10,993 nt of DNA, from NCBI GenBank assembly GCA_036389485.1, contig DASVPR010000031.1, positions 1 through 10,993 of the forward strand. The letters are read 5' to 3'. Shown piece by piece: positions 1 through 6,081 of this stretch (position 1 is the first letter of the stretch; every line of letters begins with the position of its first letter). Origin of the DNA: CADCVT01 sp036389485 (lineage in GTDB: Bacteria > Actinomycetota > Thermoleophilia > Solirubrobacterales > Solirubrobacteraceae). A program made the translations under genes and the position numbers. Under the pieces are notes generated by a model. The model worked only from the letters and a program-made list of their open reading frames with translations, ran no database searches and was not told where the DNA came from.

Positions 1-169
1 AGCGCGAGATCCCGAGCTGCTCGGCCAGCTCGCGCTCGGGCGGCAGGCGCGTCCCGGGGCCGAGGAGGCCGAGCCGGATCGCCGTGCCGAGCCGCTCGAC
101 GGTCTCCTCGAACGTCGTCGGCGGCTGGACCTTGTCGAAGACCGCCCCGAGCGCGGTCGCGCCTTCCAT
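1..169 (-). CDS. GntR-family transcriptional regulator (FadR-like), N-terminal part
   Basis: The reverse strand reads from an ATG at 169 to the window edge and gives 56 residues with no stop. The visible part is the start of a winged helix-turn-helix domain: a conserved helix with FEETVERLGTAIRLG, then the GntR signature LPPERELAEQLGISR (about residues 42-56), which is near-consensus for this family. The effector domain lies outside the window, so FCD (FadR-type) versus other subfamilies cannot be decided; FadR-type is a guess from the neighbour. The gene follows the acyl-CoA ligase by 9 nt on the same strand, so it is probably co-transcribed and may regulate that ligase. There is no Shine-Dalgarno; a TAGCGT hexamer lies 6 nt before the ATG. 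Confidence 0.85.
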   Translation of the reverse strand, partial: MEGATALGAVFDKVQPPTTFEETVERLGTAIRLGLLGPGTRLPPERELAEQLGISR

Positions 170-175
170 GGCGCA

Positions 176-181
176 ACGCTA
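176..181 (-). promoter_or_regulatory. Candidate -10 element TAGCGT for the GntR gene
   Basis: TAGCGT fits the TANNNT -10 pattern and ends 6 nt before the GntR ATG, where a leaderless transcript would start. Its first three bases are the TAG stop codon of the upstream ligase. No -35 element was recognised. The gene may equally be read from the ligase transcript. Confidence 0.3.
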
Positions 182-1672
182 CACAGACCGGAGCAGTGCG
201 CGGCGGATCTTCCCGCTGGCGGTCTTCGGCAGCTCGGCGGCGAACTCGATGATGCGCGGGTACTTGTACGGGGCGGTCTCGCGCTTGACGTGCTCCTGCA
301 GCTCGTTCTTGAGGTCGTCTGTCGGGTCGTGCCCGGGTCTGAGCACGACCACCGCGCGCACGATCGATCCCCGCTCCGCGTCCGGCGCGGCGACGACCGC
401 GGCCTCGGCGACCGCGGGGTGCGCCACGAGCGCGGACTCCACCTCGAACGGGCCGATGCGGTAGCCGGCGGAGATGATCACGTCGTCGGTGCGGCCCTCG
501 AAGAAGAGGAAGCCGTCGGCGTCCTGGCGGACGCGGTCGCCGGTGCGCCACGGCTCGTCGTGCGGCGGGCCGAGGCAGAACGTAGGGATCGTGGACGGGT
601 CCGCGACCAGCTCGCCGTCCTCGACCCAGAGGTCGATGCCCGGGAGCGCGCGGCCCATCGAGCCGGGCTTCACGGGCTCGTGGAGGGGCGCCCCCGTGAG
701 CTGGCCGGTCTCGGTCTGGCCGTAGCCGTCGCGGATCTGCAGGCCGGTGGCGTCCTCCCAGGCGCGCAGGACCTCCGGGTTCAGCGCCTCGCCCGCCGCG
801 ACGAGCCCCCTCAAGGCGGCGAACCTCCGAAGCCGCGCCCGCTTCGCGATCACTCGGTACTCGGTCGGCGCCATGCAGAGGACGTTCACCCGCTCGCGCT
901 CGAGCAGGTCGAGCCGCTCCTCGGGGTCGAACCGCGCGTCGTGCAGCACCGCGGCCGCGCCGCGCAGCCACGGCGCCATGAAGACGTTGCGCGCGGACTT
1001 CGACCAGCCGCTCGCCGCCGTGCACCAGACGAGGTCGCCGGGGCGCGCGTCGAGCCAGTGCTCGGCCTGCAGGCGCTGCCCCTCCCAGTAGCGCTGCGCG
1101 TGGAGGATCGGCTTCGGCTCGCCCGCCGTCCCGCTCGTGAACGTGATCAGGAGCGGGTCATCCGGCGCCAGCTCCAACGCCGCCGCGGGCTCGGCCTCCT
1201 CCCACGCCTCCCCGCCGCGCAGCCACATCACCCCGGCGCTCGCCGCCGCGCCCTCCGCTGACGCCGCGGAGCCGCGCCGCACCGCCCCCTCCGCCGACGC
1301 CGCCGCGTCGCGGCGCACCGCCCCCTCCACCTCCTCGCGGTTCCGCGCGTCCGCGACGATCACCTTCGGCCGCGTCGCCGCTATCCGCAGCGCGAGGTCC
1401 TTCGCGCGCAGCTGCTCGGTGCACGGCATCACGACCGCGCCGATGCGGAAGCACGCCACCATCGCGAGCACCCACTCGGGGCGGTTGCCGATGACGGTCA
1501 TGACGACGTCCCCCCGCGCGACGCCGCGCTCCGCGAGCGTCCCGGCCAGCCGCGCGGCCCTCTCGGCCACCTCGCCGAAGACCCATTCGCGCCGCGTCCC
1601 GTCGCGCGCCAACTCGACCAGCGCGAGGCGGCCGGGATCGGCGGCGTCGACGACGTCTGCTGCGAAGTTCAT
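179..1672 (-). CDS. Acyl-CoA synthetase, AMP-forming (medium-chain/ACSM-like)
   Basis: A 497-residue ANL-superfamily adenylating enzyme that would activate a carboxylic acid to its acyl-CoA via an acyl-AMP. The core motifs are in order: P-loop ITFTSGTAGEPKP (176-188), DGYGQTETG (315-323), WRTGDR (375-380), the hinge region GRTDDVIISAGYRIGPFEVE (393-412) and PKTASGK with the catalytic Lys488. The stretch WCTAASGWSKSARNVFMAPW and the LNPEVLRAWEDATG region resemble the medium-chain ACSM type, so a medium-chain or aromatic acid is likely, but the substrate cannot be read from sequence. It is somewhat shorter than typical ACSM enzymes. Residues 116-146 are a 12-residue Ala/Glu/Arg tandem repeat inserted between the N-terminal subdomain and the P-loop. 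A GntR-type regulator follows by 9 nt. The start lacks a Shine-Dalgarno but has TAGGCT 9 nt upstream. Confidence 0.92.
   Translation of the reverse strand: MNFAADVVDAADPGRLALVELARDGTRREWVFGEVAERAARLAGTLAERGVARGDVVMTVIGNRPEWVLAMVACFRIGAVVMPCTEQLRAKDLALRIAATRPKVIVADARNREEVEGAVRRDAAASAEGAVRRGSAASAEGAAASAGVMWLRGGEAWEEAEPAAALELAPDDPLLITFTSGTAGEPKPILHAQRYWEGQRLQAEHWLDARPGDLVWCTAASGWSKSARNVFMAPWLRGAAAVLHDARFDPEERLDLLERERVNVLCMAPTEYRVIAKRARLRRFAALRGLVAAGEALNPEVLRAWEDATGLQIRDGYGQTETGQLTGAPLHEPVKPGSMGRALPGIDLWVEDGELVADPSTIPTFCLGPPHDEPWRTGDRVRQDADGFLFFEGRTDDVIISAGYRIGPFEVESALVAHPAVAEAAVVAAPDAERGSIVRAVVVLRPGHDPTDDLKNELQEHVKRETAPYKYPRIIEFAAELPKTASGKIRRALLRSV
1235..1327 (-). repeat. 36-bp in-frame tandem repeat inside the acyl-CoA ligase gene
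   Basis: Two full 36-bp copies (1292-1327 and 1256-1291 in coding direction) and a shortened third (1235-1255) encode EGAVRRDAAASA, EGAVRRGSAASA and EGAAASA. The period is a multiple of three, so the frame is kept. The repeat sits at ligase residues 116-146, upstream of the P-loop, where a surface loop is plausible. Confidence 0.85.
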
Positions 1673-1681
1673 CGGCGCGCC

Positions 1682-1691
1682 AGCCTACGGT
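1682..1691. promoter_or_regulatory. Overlapping divergent -10 elements between ligase and GH5 genes
   Basis: On the minus strand TAGGCT (1687-1682) lies 9 nt before the ligase ATG. On the plus strand TACGGT (1686-1691) lies 44 nt before the preferred GH5 start, leaving room for a leader that carries its AAAGGAG site. The two hexamers share bases 1686-1687, so the 63-bp intergenic region could be one symmetric bidirectional promoter. No convincing -35 element was found on either strand. Confidence 0.4.
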
Positions 1692-1697
1692 GCACCG
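1688..1697. promoter_or_regulatory. 10-bp perfect palindrome, possible GntR operator
   Basis: CGGTGCACCG is a perfect inverted repeat in the ligase/GH5 divergent region, overlapping the plus-strand -10 candidate and abutting the minus-strand one. Its GT-N2-AC core resembles operators of FadR-type GntR regulators, and a GntR gene sits downstream of the ligase in the same probable operon. Short GC-rich palindromes are common in such DNA, so this is only a candidate. Confidence 0.35.
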
Positions 1698-1722
1698 CTC
1701 AACCCCCCGTCGTGGGCTGCCG

Positions 1723-1729
1723 AAAGGAG
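1723..1729 (+). promoter_or_regulatory. Ribosome binding site deciding the GH5 start
   Basis: AAAGGAG is a strong Shine-Dalgarno placed 6 nt before GTG 1736. It lies inside the coding sequence if GTG 1712 were used, which argues for the downstream start. Confidence 0.7.
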
Positions 1730-1735
1730 CGGCAG

Positions 1736-3265
1736 GTGCCAGCGAGGTTCCCCATCGCCGTGCTCGCCGCGCTGCTCTTGGCCGCGCCTGCCTTCGCCGC
1801 GCCTCGCTCCTCCGCGCGGTTCCCCGAGACCCTCCCCGCCCTGCACGCCGCGCCCGCGACCGACGCGCGCGGCGGGCGGATCGTCGACGCGCGGGGGAGG
1901 GAGGTCCTGCTGCGCGGGGTCAATGTCAACGTGCTCGCCGACTACGCGAGGACGACGTACCTGCCGCCGGTCCAGCCGTTCCGCCCGCGCGACCTCGAGA
2001 TCCTGCGGACGTCCGGGTTCAACCTCGTCCGGCTGCAGCTGTCGTGGTCGCGGATCGAGCCGAGCCCCGGCCGCTACGACGACGCGTACCTGGCCGAGGC
2101 CGAGCGCTACATCGAGACGTTCAGGTCGGCCGGGATGTACACGATCGTCGACCTCCACCAGGACGCGTGGGGCCCGAGCCTGGGCGCGCGGCGGGGCGAG
2201 CAGTGCCCGCCGGGGCTGAAGCCCGCGGTCGGGTGGGACGGCGCGCCGGCGTGGGCGACGCTCGTCCCCGACTCGGTCCCGCGCTGCTTCGTCCTGGCGC
2301 GCGAGGTCAACTTCGCGGTGGAGACGGCATGGGCGGCGTTCTGGCGCGACGCGCCGGGGCCGGACTCGTTCGGCATCCGCACGCGGTACACGTCGATGCT
2401 CGGGCACGTCGCGCGCCGGCTCAGCCAGCACGACTCGCTCGCGGGCTACGACGTGATCAACGAGCCCGCGGCGTTCACGCCCGAGCACCAGGCGGCGCTG
2501 TCGGATCTGTACTCGCACGCGCTGCGCGAGATCCGCGCCGGCGAGCGGCTCGCGGGCTCGCCGCCGCGGCTCTTCCTCTTCCAGCCCGACACGCGGTGGG
2601 CGAAGGTCGGCCACGGGCCGCCGCCCGACTTCGCCCGGGATCGCGCGGTCGTCTACGCGCCGCACCTGTATGCGCCGGAGCGGCCGGTCATCCGCGCGGC
2701 GTTCGCGGGCGCGCGGTCGGAGGCGGCTCGGTTCGGGGGCGCGCCGGTGCTGTTCGGCGAGTGGGGCGCGCCGCCCGGCCGCGATCCGAAGTACTTCAGC
2801 CAGCACCAAGACCTCCAGGACGCGTTCGGGATCAGCTCCGCGCTGTGGGCGTGGAGCGAGGGGTGCGGCGGCCCGCAGCGCCTCACCGATCTGCTGACCG
2901 GAGGCGGGGGGAAGGTGTGGGGGCTGCTCGACGTCGACTGCCTCACCGGCGCGACGATCGGCCCGCGGGACGACCTCGTTCGGCGGATCACCCGCGCGTA
3001 CGTGCGTGCGGCGCCCGGCCGTCTGTTCGGCCAGCGCTACAGTGCTCGGACCGGGCGGCTGGCCGCCGTCGGCGAGGCGCCGGACGGCAACCGCGCGACG
3101 CTGCTCGTCTACTACCCGGGGTGGAAGCACGCGGACGCCCGCTTCCGCGCGACCGGGCTCACTCGGCTGCGGGCGGTGCGGACGCCCGGCGAAGGCCGGT
3201 TCTTCGTCGCCGTGCCCCGTGGCTCGTGGTCGCTGGAGATCGGGCCGCGGCTCAACTCGGGCTGA
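1736..3265 (+). CDS. Secreted GH5-family glycosidase, endoglycosylceramidase-like
   Basis: A secreted (beta/alpha)8 glycoside hydrolase of family 5, closest in pattern to endoglycoceramidases, which release the glycan from glycosphingolipids. The signal peptide (about residues 1-22, PIAVLAALLLAAPAFA) ends at an AxA site. Barrel motifs follow: GFNLVRLQLSWSRIEPSPGRYD, IVDLHQDAWG, YDVINEP with acid/base Glu243, and VLFGEWG with nucleophile Glu342. About 90 C-terminal residues look like the small beta-sandwich of this group. I chose GTG 1736 because AAAGGAG (1723-1729) lies 6 nt upstream and it starts directly at the signal peptide; an in-frame GTG at 1712 would add eight residues containing that site. 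It is transcribed divergently from the ligase. Glucosylceramidase or another GH5 activity is possible; family confidence is high, substrate confidence moderate. Confidence 0.88.
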   Translation: MPARFPIAVLAALLLAAPAFAAPRSSARFPETLPALHAAPATDARGGRIVDARGREVLLRGVNVNVLADYARTTYLPPVQPFRPRDLEILRTSGFNLVRLQLSWSRIEPSPGRYDDAYLAEAERYIETFRSAGMYTIVDLHQDAWGPSLGARRGEQCPPGLKPAVGWDGAPAWATLVPDSVPRCFVLAREVNFAVETAWAAFWRDAPGPDSFGIRTRYTSMLGHVARRLSQHDSLAGYDVINEPAAFTPEHQAALSDLYSHALREIRAGERLAGSPPRLFLFQPDTRWAKVGHGPPPDFARDRAVVYAPHLYAPERPVIRAAFAGARSEAARFGGAPVLFGEWGAPPGRDPKYFSQHQDLQDAFGISSALWAWSEGCGGPQRLTDLLTGGGGKVWGLLDVDCLTGATIGPRDDLVRRITRAYVRAAPGRLFGQRYSARTGRLAAVGEAPDGNRATLLVYYPGWKHADARFRATGLTRLRAVRTPGEGRFFVAVPRGSWSLEIGPRLNSG

Positions 3266-3272
3266 GGGCTGC

Positions 3273-3278
3273 GACAAT
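3273..3278 (+). promoter_or_regulatory. Candidate -10 element GACAAT for the acyl-CoA dehydrogenase
   Basis: GACAAT lies 7 nt before the ATG of the dehydrogenase, in the 20-bp gap after the GH5 stop. There is no Shine-Dalgarno before this ATG, which fits a leaderless transcript. It differs from TANNNT at the first position. Confidence 0.35.
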
Positions 3279-3285
3279 CGACGGC

Positions 3286-4500
3286 ATGGCCGTCGCAACC
3301 CAGAGCTTCTACGACAAGACCGATGAGCAGAAGGCGATCACCGAGATGGTGCGCCAGTTCACGGACGAGCAGATCATCCCGAACGCCGAGCACTACGACC
3401 ACGAGGACGAGTTCCCGGAGGACATCGTCGAGCAGATGAAGGAGCTCGGCCTCTTCGGGATCACGATCCCCGAGGAGTACGGCGGTCTCGACCTCGATCT
3501 GACCACCTACACGATGGTCGTCGAGGAGCTCTCGCGCGGCTGGATCTCGATCAGCGGCGTCATCAACACGCACTTCATCGGGACCTACCTGCTCCTGAAG
3601 TTCGGAAGTGAGGAGCAGAAGCAGAAGTACCTCCCGCGGATGGCGACCGGCGAGCTGCGCGCGGCGTTCTCGCTGAGCGAGCCCGAGCTGGGCTCCGACG
3701 TCCAGGCGATCAAGACGTCCGCCCGCAAGGTCGACGGCGACGCCTGGGAGATCAACGGGCAGAAGATGTGGGTCACGAACGGCCTGCGGTCCGGGATCGT
3801 CTTCACCCTGGTCAAGACCGATCCGGACGCCGAGAAGCGCCATCAGGGCATGACGTGCTTCATCTGCGAGAAGGAGCCGGGCGTCTCGGAGAACACCGGC
3901 GAGTACGCGGGGTTCACGGTCCCGCCGCAGATCAAGAAGATGGGCTACAAGGGCGTCGAGTCCACCGAGCTCGTCTTCGACGGGTATCGCTGCCCGGCGG
4001 AGAACGTGCTGGGCGGCGAGGAAGCGGGGTTGAACAAGGGCTTCCCGCAGATGATGGACGCGTTGGAGGTCGGTCGCGTGAACGTCGCGGCGCGCGGCGT
4101 GGGGTTGGCCCAGCGCGCGTTCGAGCTCGCGATCCGCTACGCGCAGGAGCGCAAGACGTTCGGCAAGCCGATCGCCGAGCATCAGGCGATCTACTTCAAG
4201 CTCGCCGACATGGGCACCCAGATCGAGGCGGCGCGGATGCTGACGCTGAAGGCCGCCCGGATGAAGGACGCCGGCGAGCGATCCGACCTCGAGGCGGGCA
4301 TGGCCAAGCTCTTCGCCTCCGAGGCCGGCCGGTTCTGCGCCGAGGAGTCCCTCCGCATCCACGGCGGCTACGGGTACTCGAAGGAGTACGAGATCGAGCG
4401 GATCTACCGCGACGCGCCGCTGCTGTTGATCGGCGAGGGCACGTCCGAGATCCAGCGCATGGTCATCGGGAAGAAGCTCCTCCAGCGCTACAAGATCTAG
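3286..4500 (+). CDS. Acyl-CoA dehydrogenase (FAD-dependent)
   Basis: A 404-residue, full-length acyl-CoA dehydrogenase catalysing alpha,beta-dehydrogenation of an acyl-CoA, with electrons passed to electron-transfer flavoprotein in this family. Family signatures are clear: FSLSEPELGSD (about 128-138), WVTNG in the FAD/substrate region, RKTFGKPIAEHQAI in the C-terminal helical domain, and the second signature GGYGYSKEYEIERIYRDA. IGEGTSEIQR carries the probable catalytic Glu384, at the place used by short/medium-chain enzymes. Chain-length preference cannot be read safely; a butyryl/short-branched type is plausible. It starts 20 nt after the GH5 gene on the same strand. The reading frame stays open far upstream, back to 1690, but that extension is the GH5 gene read out of frame. 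With the ligase it suggests a beta-oxidation-like catabolic locus. Confidence 0.95.
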   Translation: MAVATQSFYDKTDEQKAITEMVRQFTDEQIIPNAEHYDHEDEFPEDIVEQMKELGLFGITIPEEYGGLDLDLTTYTMVVEELSRGWISISGVINTHFIGTYLLLKFGSEEQKQKYLPRMATGELRAAFSLSEPELGSDVQAIKTSARKVDGDAWEINGQKMWVTNGLRSGIVFTLVKTDPDAEKRHQGMTCFICEKEPGVSENTGEYAGFTVPPQIKKMGYKGVESTELVFDGYRCPAENVLGGEEAGLNKGFPQMMDALEVGRVNVAARGVGLAQRAFELAIRYAQERKTFGKPIAEHQAIYFKLADMGTQIEAARMLTLKAARMKDAGERSDLEAGMAKLFASEAGRFCAEESLRIHGGYGYSKEYEIERIYRDAPLLLIGEGTSEIQRMVIGKKLLQRYKI

Positions 4501-4506
4501 GGCTGG

Positions 4507-4531
4507 GGGCGCCCGGCCTCCTACGGCGCCC
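4507..4531 (+). terminator. Possible hairpin terminator after the acyl-CoA dehydrogenase
   Basis: GGGCGCC (4507-4513) and GGCGCCC (4525-4531) form a perfect 7-bp stem around an 11-nt loop, starting 6 nt after the dehydrogenase stop. No T-run follows, so it would be a non-canonical terminator. The rest of 4501-4574 shows nothing recognisable. Confidence 0.35.
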
Positions 4532-4574
4532 GCGGTCTCCGCGACCACCCGCGTCCCGGCCGTCCACCCGCCCG

Positions 4575-4680
4575 GTGCCTGGCACGGCAATGTTCACGTG
4601 CCTGGCACCGCAATGTTTGCGTGCCTGGCACCGCAATGTTTGCGTGCCTGGCACCGCAATGTTTGCGTGCCTGGCACCGG
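4575..4680 (+). repeat. 23-bp double-palindrome tandem array (4.6 copies) 5' of the RAYT gene
   Basis: Copies begin at 4575, 4598, 4621, 4644 and 4667, with an exact 23-bp period and no spacers; the last is a 14-bp part copy. Copies 2-4 are identical and copy 1 differs at three positions. Each unit is the 11-mer GTGCCTGGCAC (5-bp stem, single-base loop), one C, and the 11-mer GCAATGTTTGC (GCAA/TTGC stem, 3-nt loop). The array ends just before the Shine-Dalgarno-like GGAGG of the neighbouring RAYT gene. RAYTs are known to associate with short palindromic REP elements, so these units may be that enzyme's target. Contiguous units without spacers exclude a CRISPR. Confidence 0.93.
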
Positions 4681-4718
4681 AGGGGGCGGGAGTGGCGCCG
4701 TCCGAGCCTTTCGGGGTC

Positions 4719-5267
4719 ATGGGAAGGCAGCCGCGGGAGGACGAGGCAGGTGCGATCCATCACGTGTACGCACGCGGGAACAACCGGCAGGCGATCTTCG
4801 AGGACGACCTGGACCGGCAGACGTACCTCGGGCTGCTCGGGGAGGCGGTCGTCCGGATGGACTGGCGGTGCCTGTCGTTCTGCCTGATGCCGAACCACGT
4901 GCACCTGCTGCTCGAGACGCCGGAGGCGAACCTCGCGAACGGCATGTGCCGGCTGCAGGGGCAGTACGCGCGACGGTTCAACCGCCGTCATCGGCGCAGC
5001 GGGCATCTGTTCCAGGGTCGGTACGGCTCGGCGCGCGTCCGCGACGACGCGCAACTGTGGATGACCATCGCCTACATCGCGCGGAACCCCGTCGCGTCCG
5101 GCCTGTGCGAGCGCGCGGAGCAGTGGCGGTGGGGAAGCCACGCGGCGTTGGCCGACGGCGTGCCGCCGCCGGGATGGCTGGACGTGCCGCGCCTGCACGC
5201 CTTCGTGACCGCGATCACCGGCGCACCGGGGCCCGACGCCTACCGCCGCTGCGTCGACGGTGGCTGA
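4719..5267 (+). CDS. REP-associated tyrosine transposase (RAYT, IS200-like Y1 family)
   Basis: A 182-residue HUH-type single-tyrosine nuclease of the TnpA_REP group, which cuts and rejoins single-stranded DNA at palindromic sites. The family start GAIHHVYARGNNRQAIF (11-27) is present. The HUH metal-binding pair is in CLMPNHVHLLLE (His60, His62). The probable catalytic Tyr83 is in LQGQYARRFN, followed by the conserved GHLFQGRY (95-102). The C-terminal signature YIARNPVASGL...QWRWGSH (119-141) is also intact, so the gene looks functional. ATG 4719 matches the usual family N-terminus, but an in-frame GTG at 4692 has GGAGG (4679-4683) 8 nt upstream and may be the real start, adding nine residues. 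No IS ends were seen on either side; these genes are typically domesticated single copies beside REP repeats, here the 23-bp array. Confidence 0.9.
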   Translation: MGRQPREDEAGAIHHVYARGNNRQAIFEDDLDRQTYLGLLGEAVVRMDWRCLSFCLMPNHVHLLLETPEANLANGMCRLQGQYARRFNRRHRRSGHLFQGRYGSARVRDDAQLWMTIAYIARNPVASGLCERAEQWRWGSHAALADGVPPPGWLDVPRLHAFVTAITGAPGPDAYRRCVDGG

Positions 5268-5278
5268 CCGCCACTCGC

Positions 5279-5284
5279 TAGAGT
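5279..5284 (+). promoter_or_regulatory. Candidate -10 element TAGAGT for the SCP2-like gene
   Basis: TAGAGT matches TANNNT and ends 9 nt before the ATG, in the 26-bp gap after the transposase gene. No Shine-Dalgarno precedes this ATG. A leaderless transcript is the simplest reading. Confidence 0.4.
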
Positions 5285-5293
5285 CGCGCGTCG

Positions 5294-5662
5294 ATGGCGA
5301 GCGACGCGATCCCTCTTCTCGAGCAGGCCGTCACGCGGTTCCTGGATGAGGTTCCGGCGCTCAAGCCGATGAAGCTGGTCGTCGGTGTCGAGCTTCGGGG
5401 GCGGGGGGACTCGCAGCTGTTCCGGGTCGAGCTTCCCGGGCCGAAGGTGACGAAGGACATCGCCGCGGACGCGAAGGTCAAGGTGTTCATGCCGCGCGCG
5501 TTCTTCAACGAGATGGCGAAGGACGCGAAGGTCGCCGACTGGCGCGAGGCGTTCACCTACGGGCAGGCGAAGGCGAGCGGGCCGACGCAGATCCTCCAGC
5601 TCATCGAGCGGGTCGTGGAGAAGCACGAGGAGCGCGGCCGGACGCGCCGCGCGCGCCACTGA
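5294..5662 (+). CDS. Small SCP2-like (sterol carrier protein fold) protein, tentative
   Basis: A 122-residue soluble protein without signal peptide or membrane helix. I do not recognise a named family with certainty. The pattern of a beta strand with FRVELPG (43-49), then DAKVKVFMPRAFFNEMAKD (59-77), WREAFTYGQAKASG (83-96) and a hydrophobic C-terminal helix resembles the end of SCP2 domains, in which a D/A-x-V strand precedes a helix and a G-x-hydrophobic-G strand. SCP2 domains bind hydrophobic ligands such as fatty acyl-CoAs, which would fit the acyl-CoA genes nearby. The tail (110-122) is very basic (HEERGRTRRARH) and could touch nucleic acid or membranes. It is followed after 18 bp by the small membrane protein, probably in one transcript. 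Confidence 0.6.
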   Translation: MASDAIPLLEQAVTRFLDEVPALKPMKLVVGVELRGRGDSQLFRVELPGPKVTKDIAADAKVKVFMPRAFFNEMAKDAKVADWREAFTYGQAKASGPTQILQLIERVVEKHEERGRTRRARH

Positions 5663-5670
5663 GCGGCCGC

Positions 5671-5678
5671 GGGAGGGG
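5671..5678 (+). promoter_or_regulatory. Shine-Dalgarno for the small membrane protein
   Basis: GGGAGGGG lies just before ATG 5681. The spacing is short (about 4 nt from GGAGG), but it is the only strong purine run in the region and supports that start. Confidence 0.5.
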
Positions 5679-5680
5679 CG

Positions 5681-5992
5681 ATGGGTTCGCGCAACCCGTT
5701 CGTGGTCGGGGTCGCGGTCGTCGTCTGGATCGTCTTCTGCGCGTCGCTGACGCTCATCATCGGGTCGGGCGCAGAGCGGTATCCGGTGAACCGCGAGGCC
5801 GACATGGACCACACGATGTTCTACTCCGGGATCGCATGCTTCGTGGGCGCGTTCCTCGTGGCGATGCTGCTGCGCGCGTTCGGCGCCGGGCGCGAGGAGC
5901 AGGAGAGCCGGCCGGGGCCGGGCCCCGCGTTCCTGGTCATCACGCCGCTCGTCGCGTTGGTCGCCGGGATCGCGATCGACATCGCCAAGTAG
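5681..5992 (+). CDS. Small integral membrane protein with three helices, unknown function
   Basis: A 103-residue protein with three predicted membrane segments: about 7-28 (FVVGVAVVVWIVFCASLTLI), 46-66 (MFYSGIACFVGAFLVAMLL) and 82-101 (AFLVITPLVALVAGIAIDIA). The second loop is acidic and charged (GAGREEQESRPGPGP). No catalytic or binding motif is visible and I do not recognise the family. It has its own ribosome binding site and lies 18 bp after the SCP2-like gene on the same strand, so the two are probably co-transcribed. Hydrophobicity periodicity and codon use support a real gene. Confidence 0.75.
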   Translation: MGSRNPFVVGVAVVVWIVFCASLTLIIGSGAERYPVNREADMDHTMFYSGIACFVGAFLVAMLLRAFGAGREEQESRPGPGPAFLVITPLVALVAGIAIDIAK

Positions 5993-6041
5993 GCGCGGGC
6001 CGCGCGGCGGTGTCGAGGCGAGGGCCGGGCGCGCGCCGGGG

Positions 6042-6071
6042 TTGCATCGCGACGAACTAGTCCGATATCGT
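6042..6071 (+). promoter_or_regulatory. Candidate sigma-70-type promoter of the marR operon
   Basis: TTGCAT (6042-6047) and TATCGT (6066-6071) are separated by 18 bp, a good -35/-10 pair. The -10 lies 10 nt before the MarR ATG, so the transcript would be leaderless or nearly so. The -10 falls inside the palindromic operator, so bound repressor would block polymerase. Confidence 0.5.
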
Positions 6072-6077
6072 ACTAAT
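6056..6077. promoter_or_regulatory. 22-bp palindromic MarR operator
   Basis: Left half ACTAGTCCGAT and right half ATCGTACTAAT are mirror images with 9 of 11 pairs matching; mismatches are 6057/6076 and 6062/6071. It is a conspicuous AT-rich island in very GC-rich surroundings and ends 4 bp before the MarR start. Size, symmetry and position match typical self-repressing MarR operators. Confidence 0.7.
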
Positions 6078-6081
6078 CGCA

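Noticed and set aside
1690..3285. Long N-terminal extension of the acyl-CoA dehydrogenase frame
   Set aside because: The frame is open but reads low-complexity Arg/Ala/Gly sequence that overlaps the well-supported GH5 gene in another frame. The dehydrogenase family begins at the ATG at 3286.
3112..4590. Minus-strand open frame opposite the acyl-CoA dehydrogenase
   Set aside because: It is a mirror of a highly conserved enzyme; its Leu/Arg/Asp-rich translation has no family resemblance.
4575..4680. CRISPR-like repeat array
   Set aside because: Units follow each other at an exact 23-bp period with no unique spacers, and no cas gene is nearby.
5993..6041. GC-rich inverted repeats after the small membrane protein gene as a terminator
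   Set aside because: Stems such as GCGCG/CGCGC and the self-palindrome GGCGCGCGCC occur, but they are short, have no T-run and are expected by chance in this composition.
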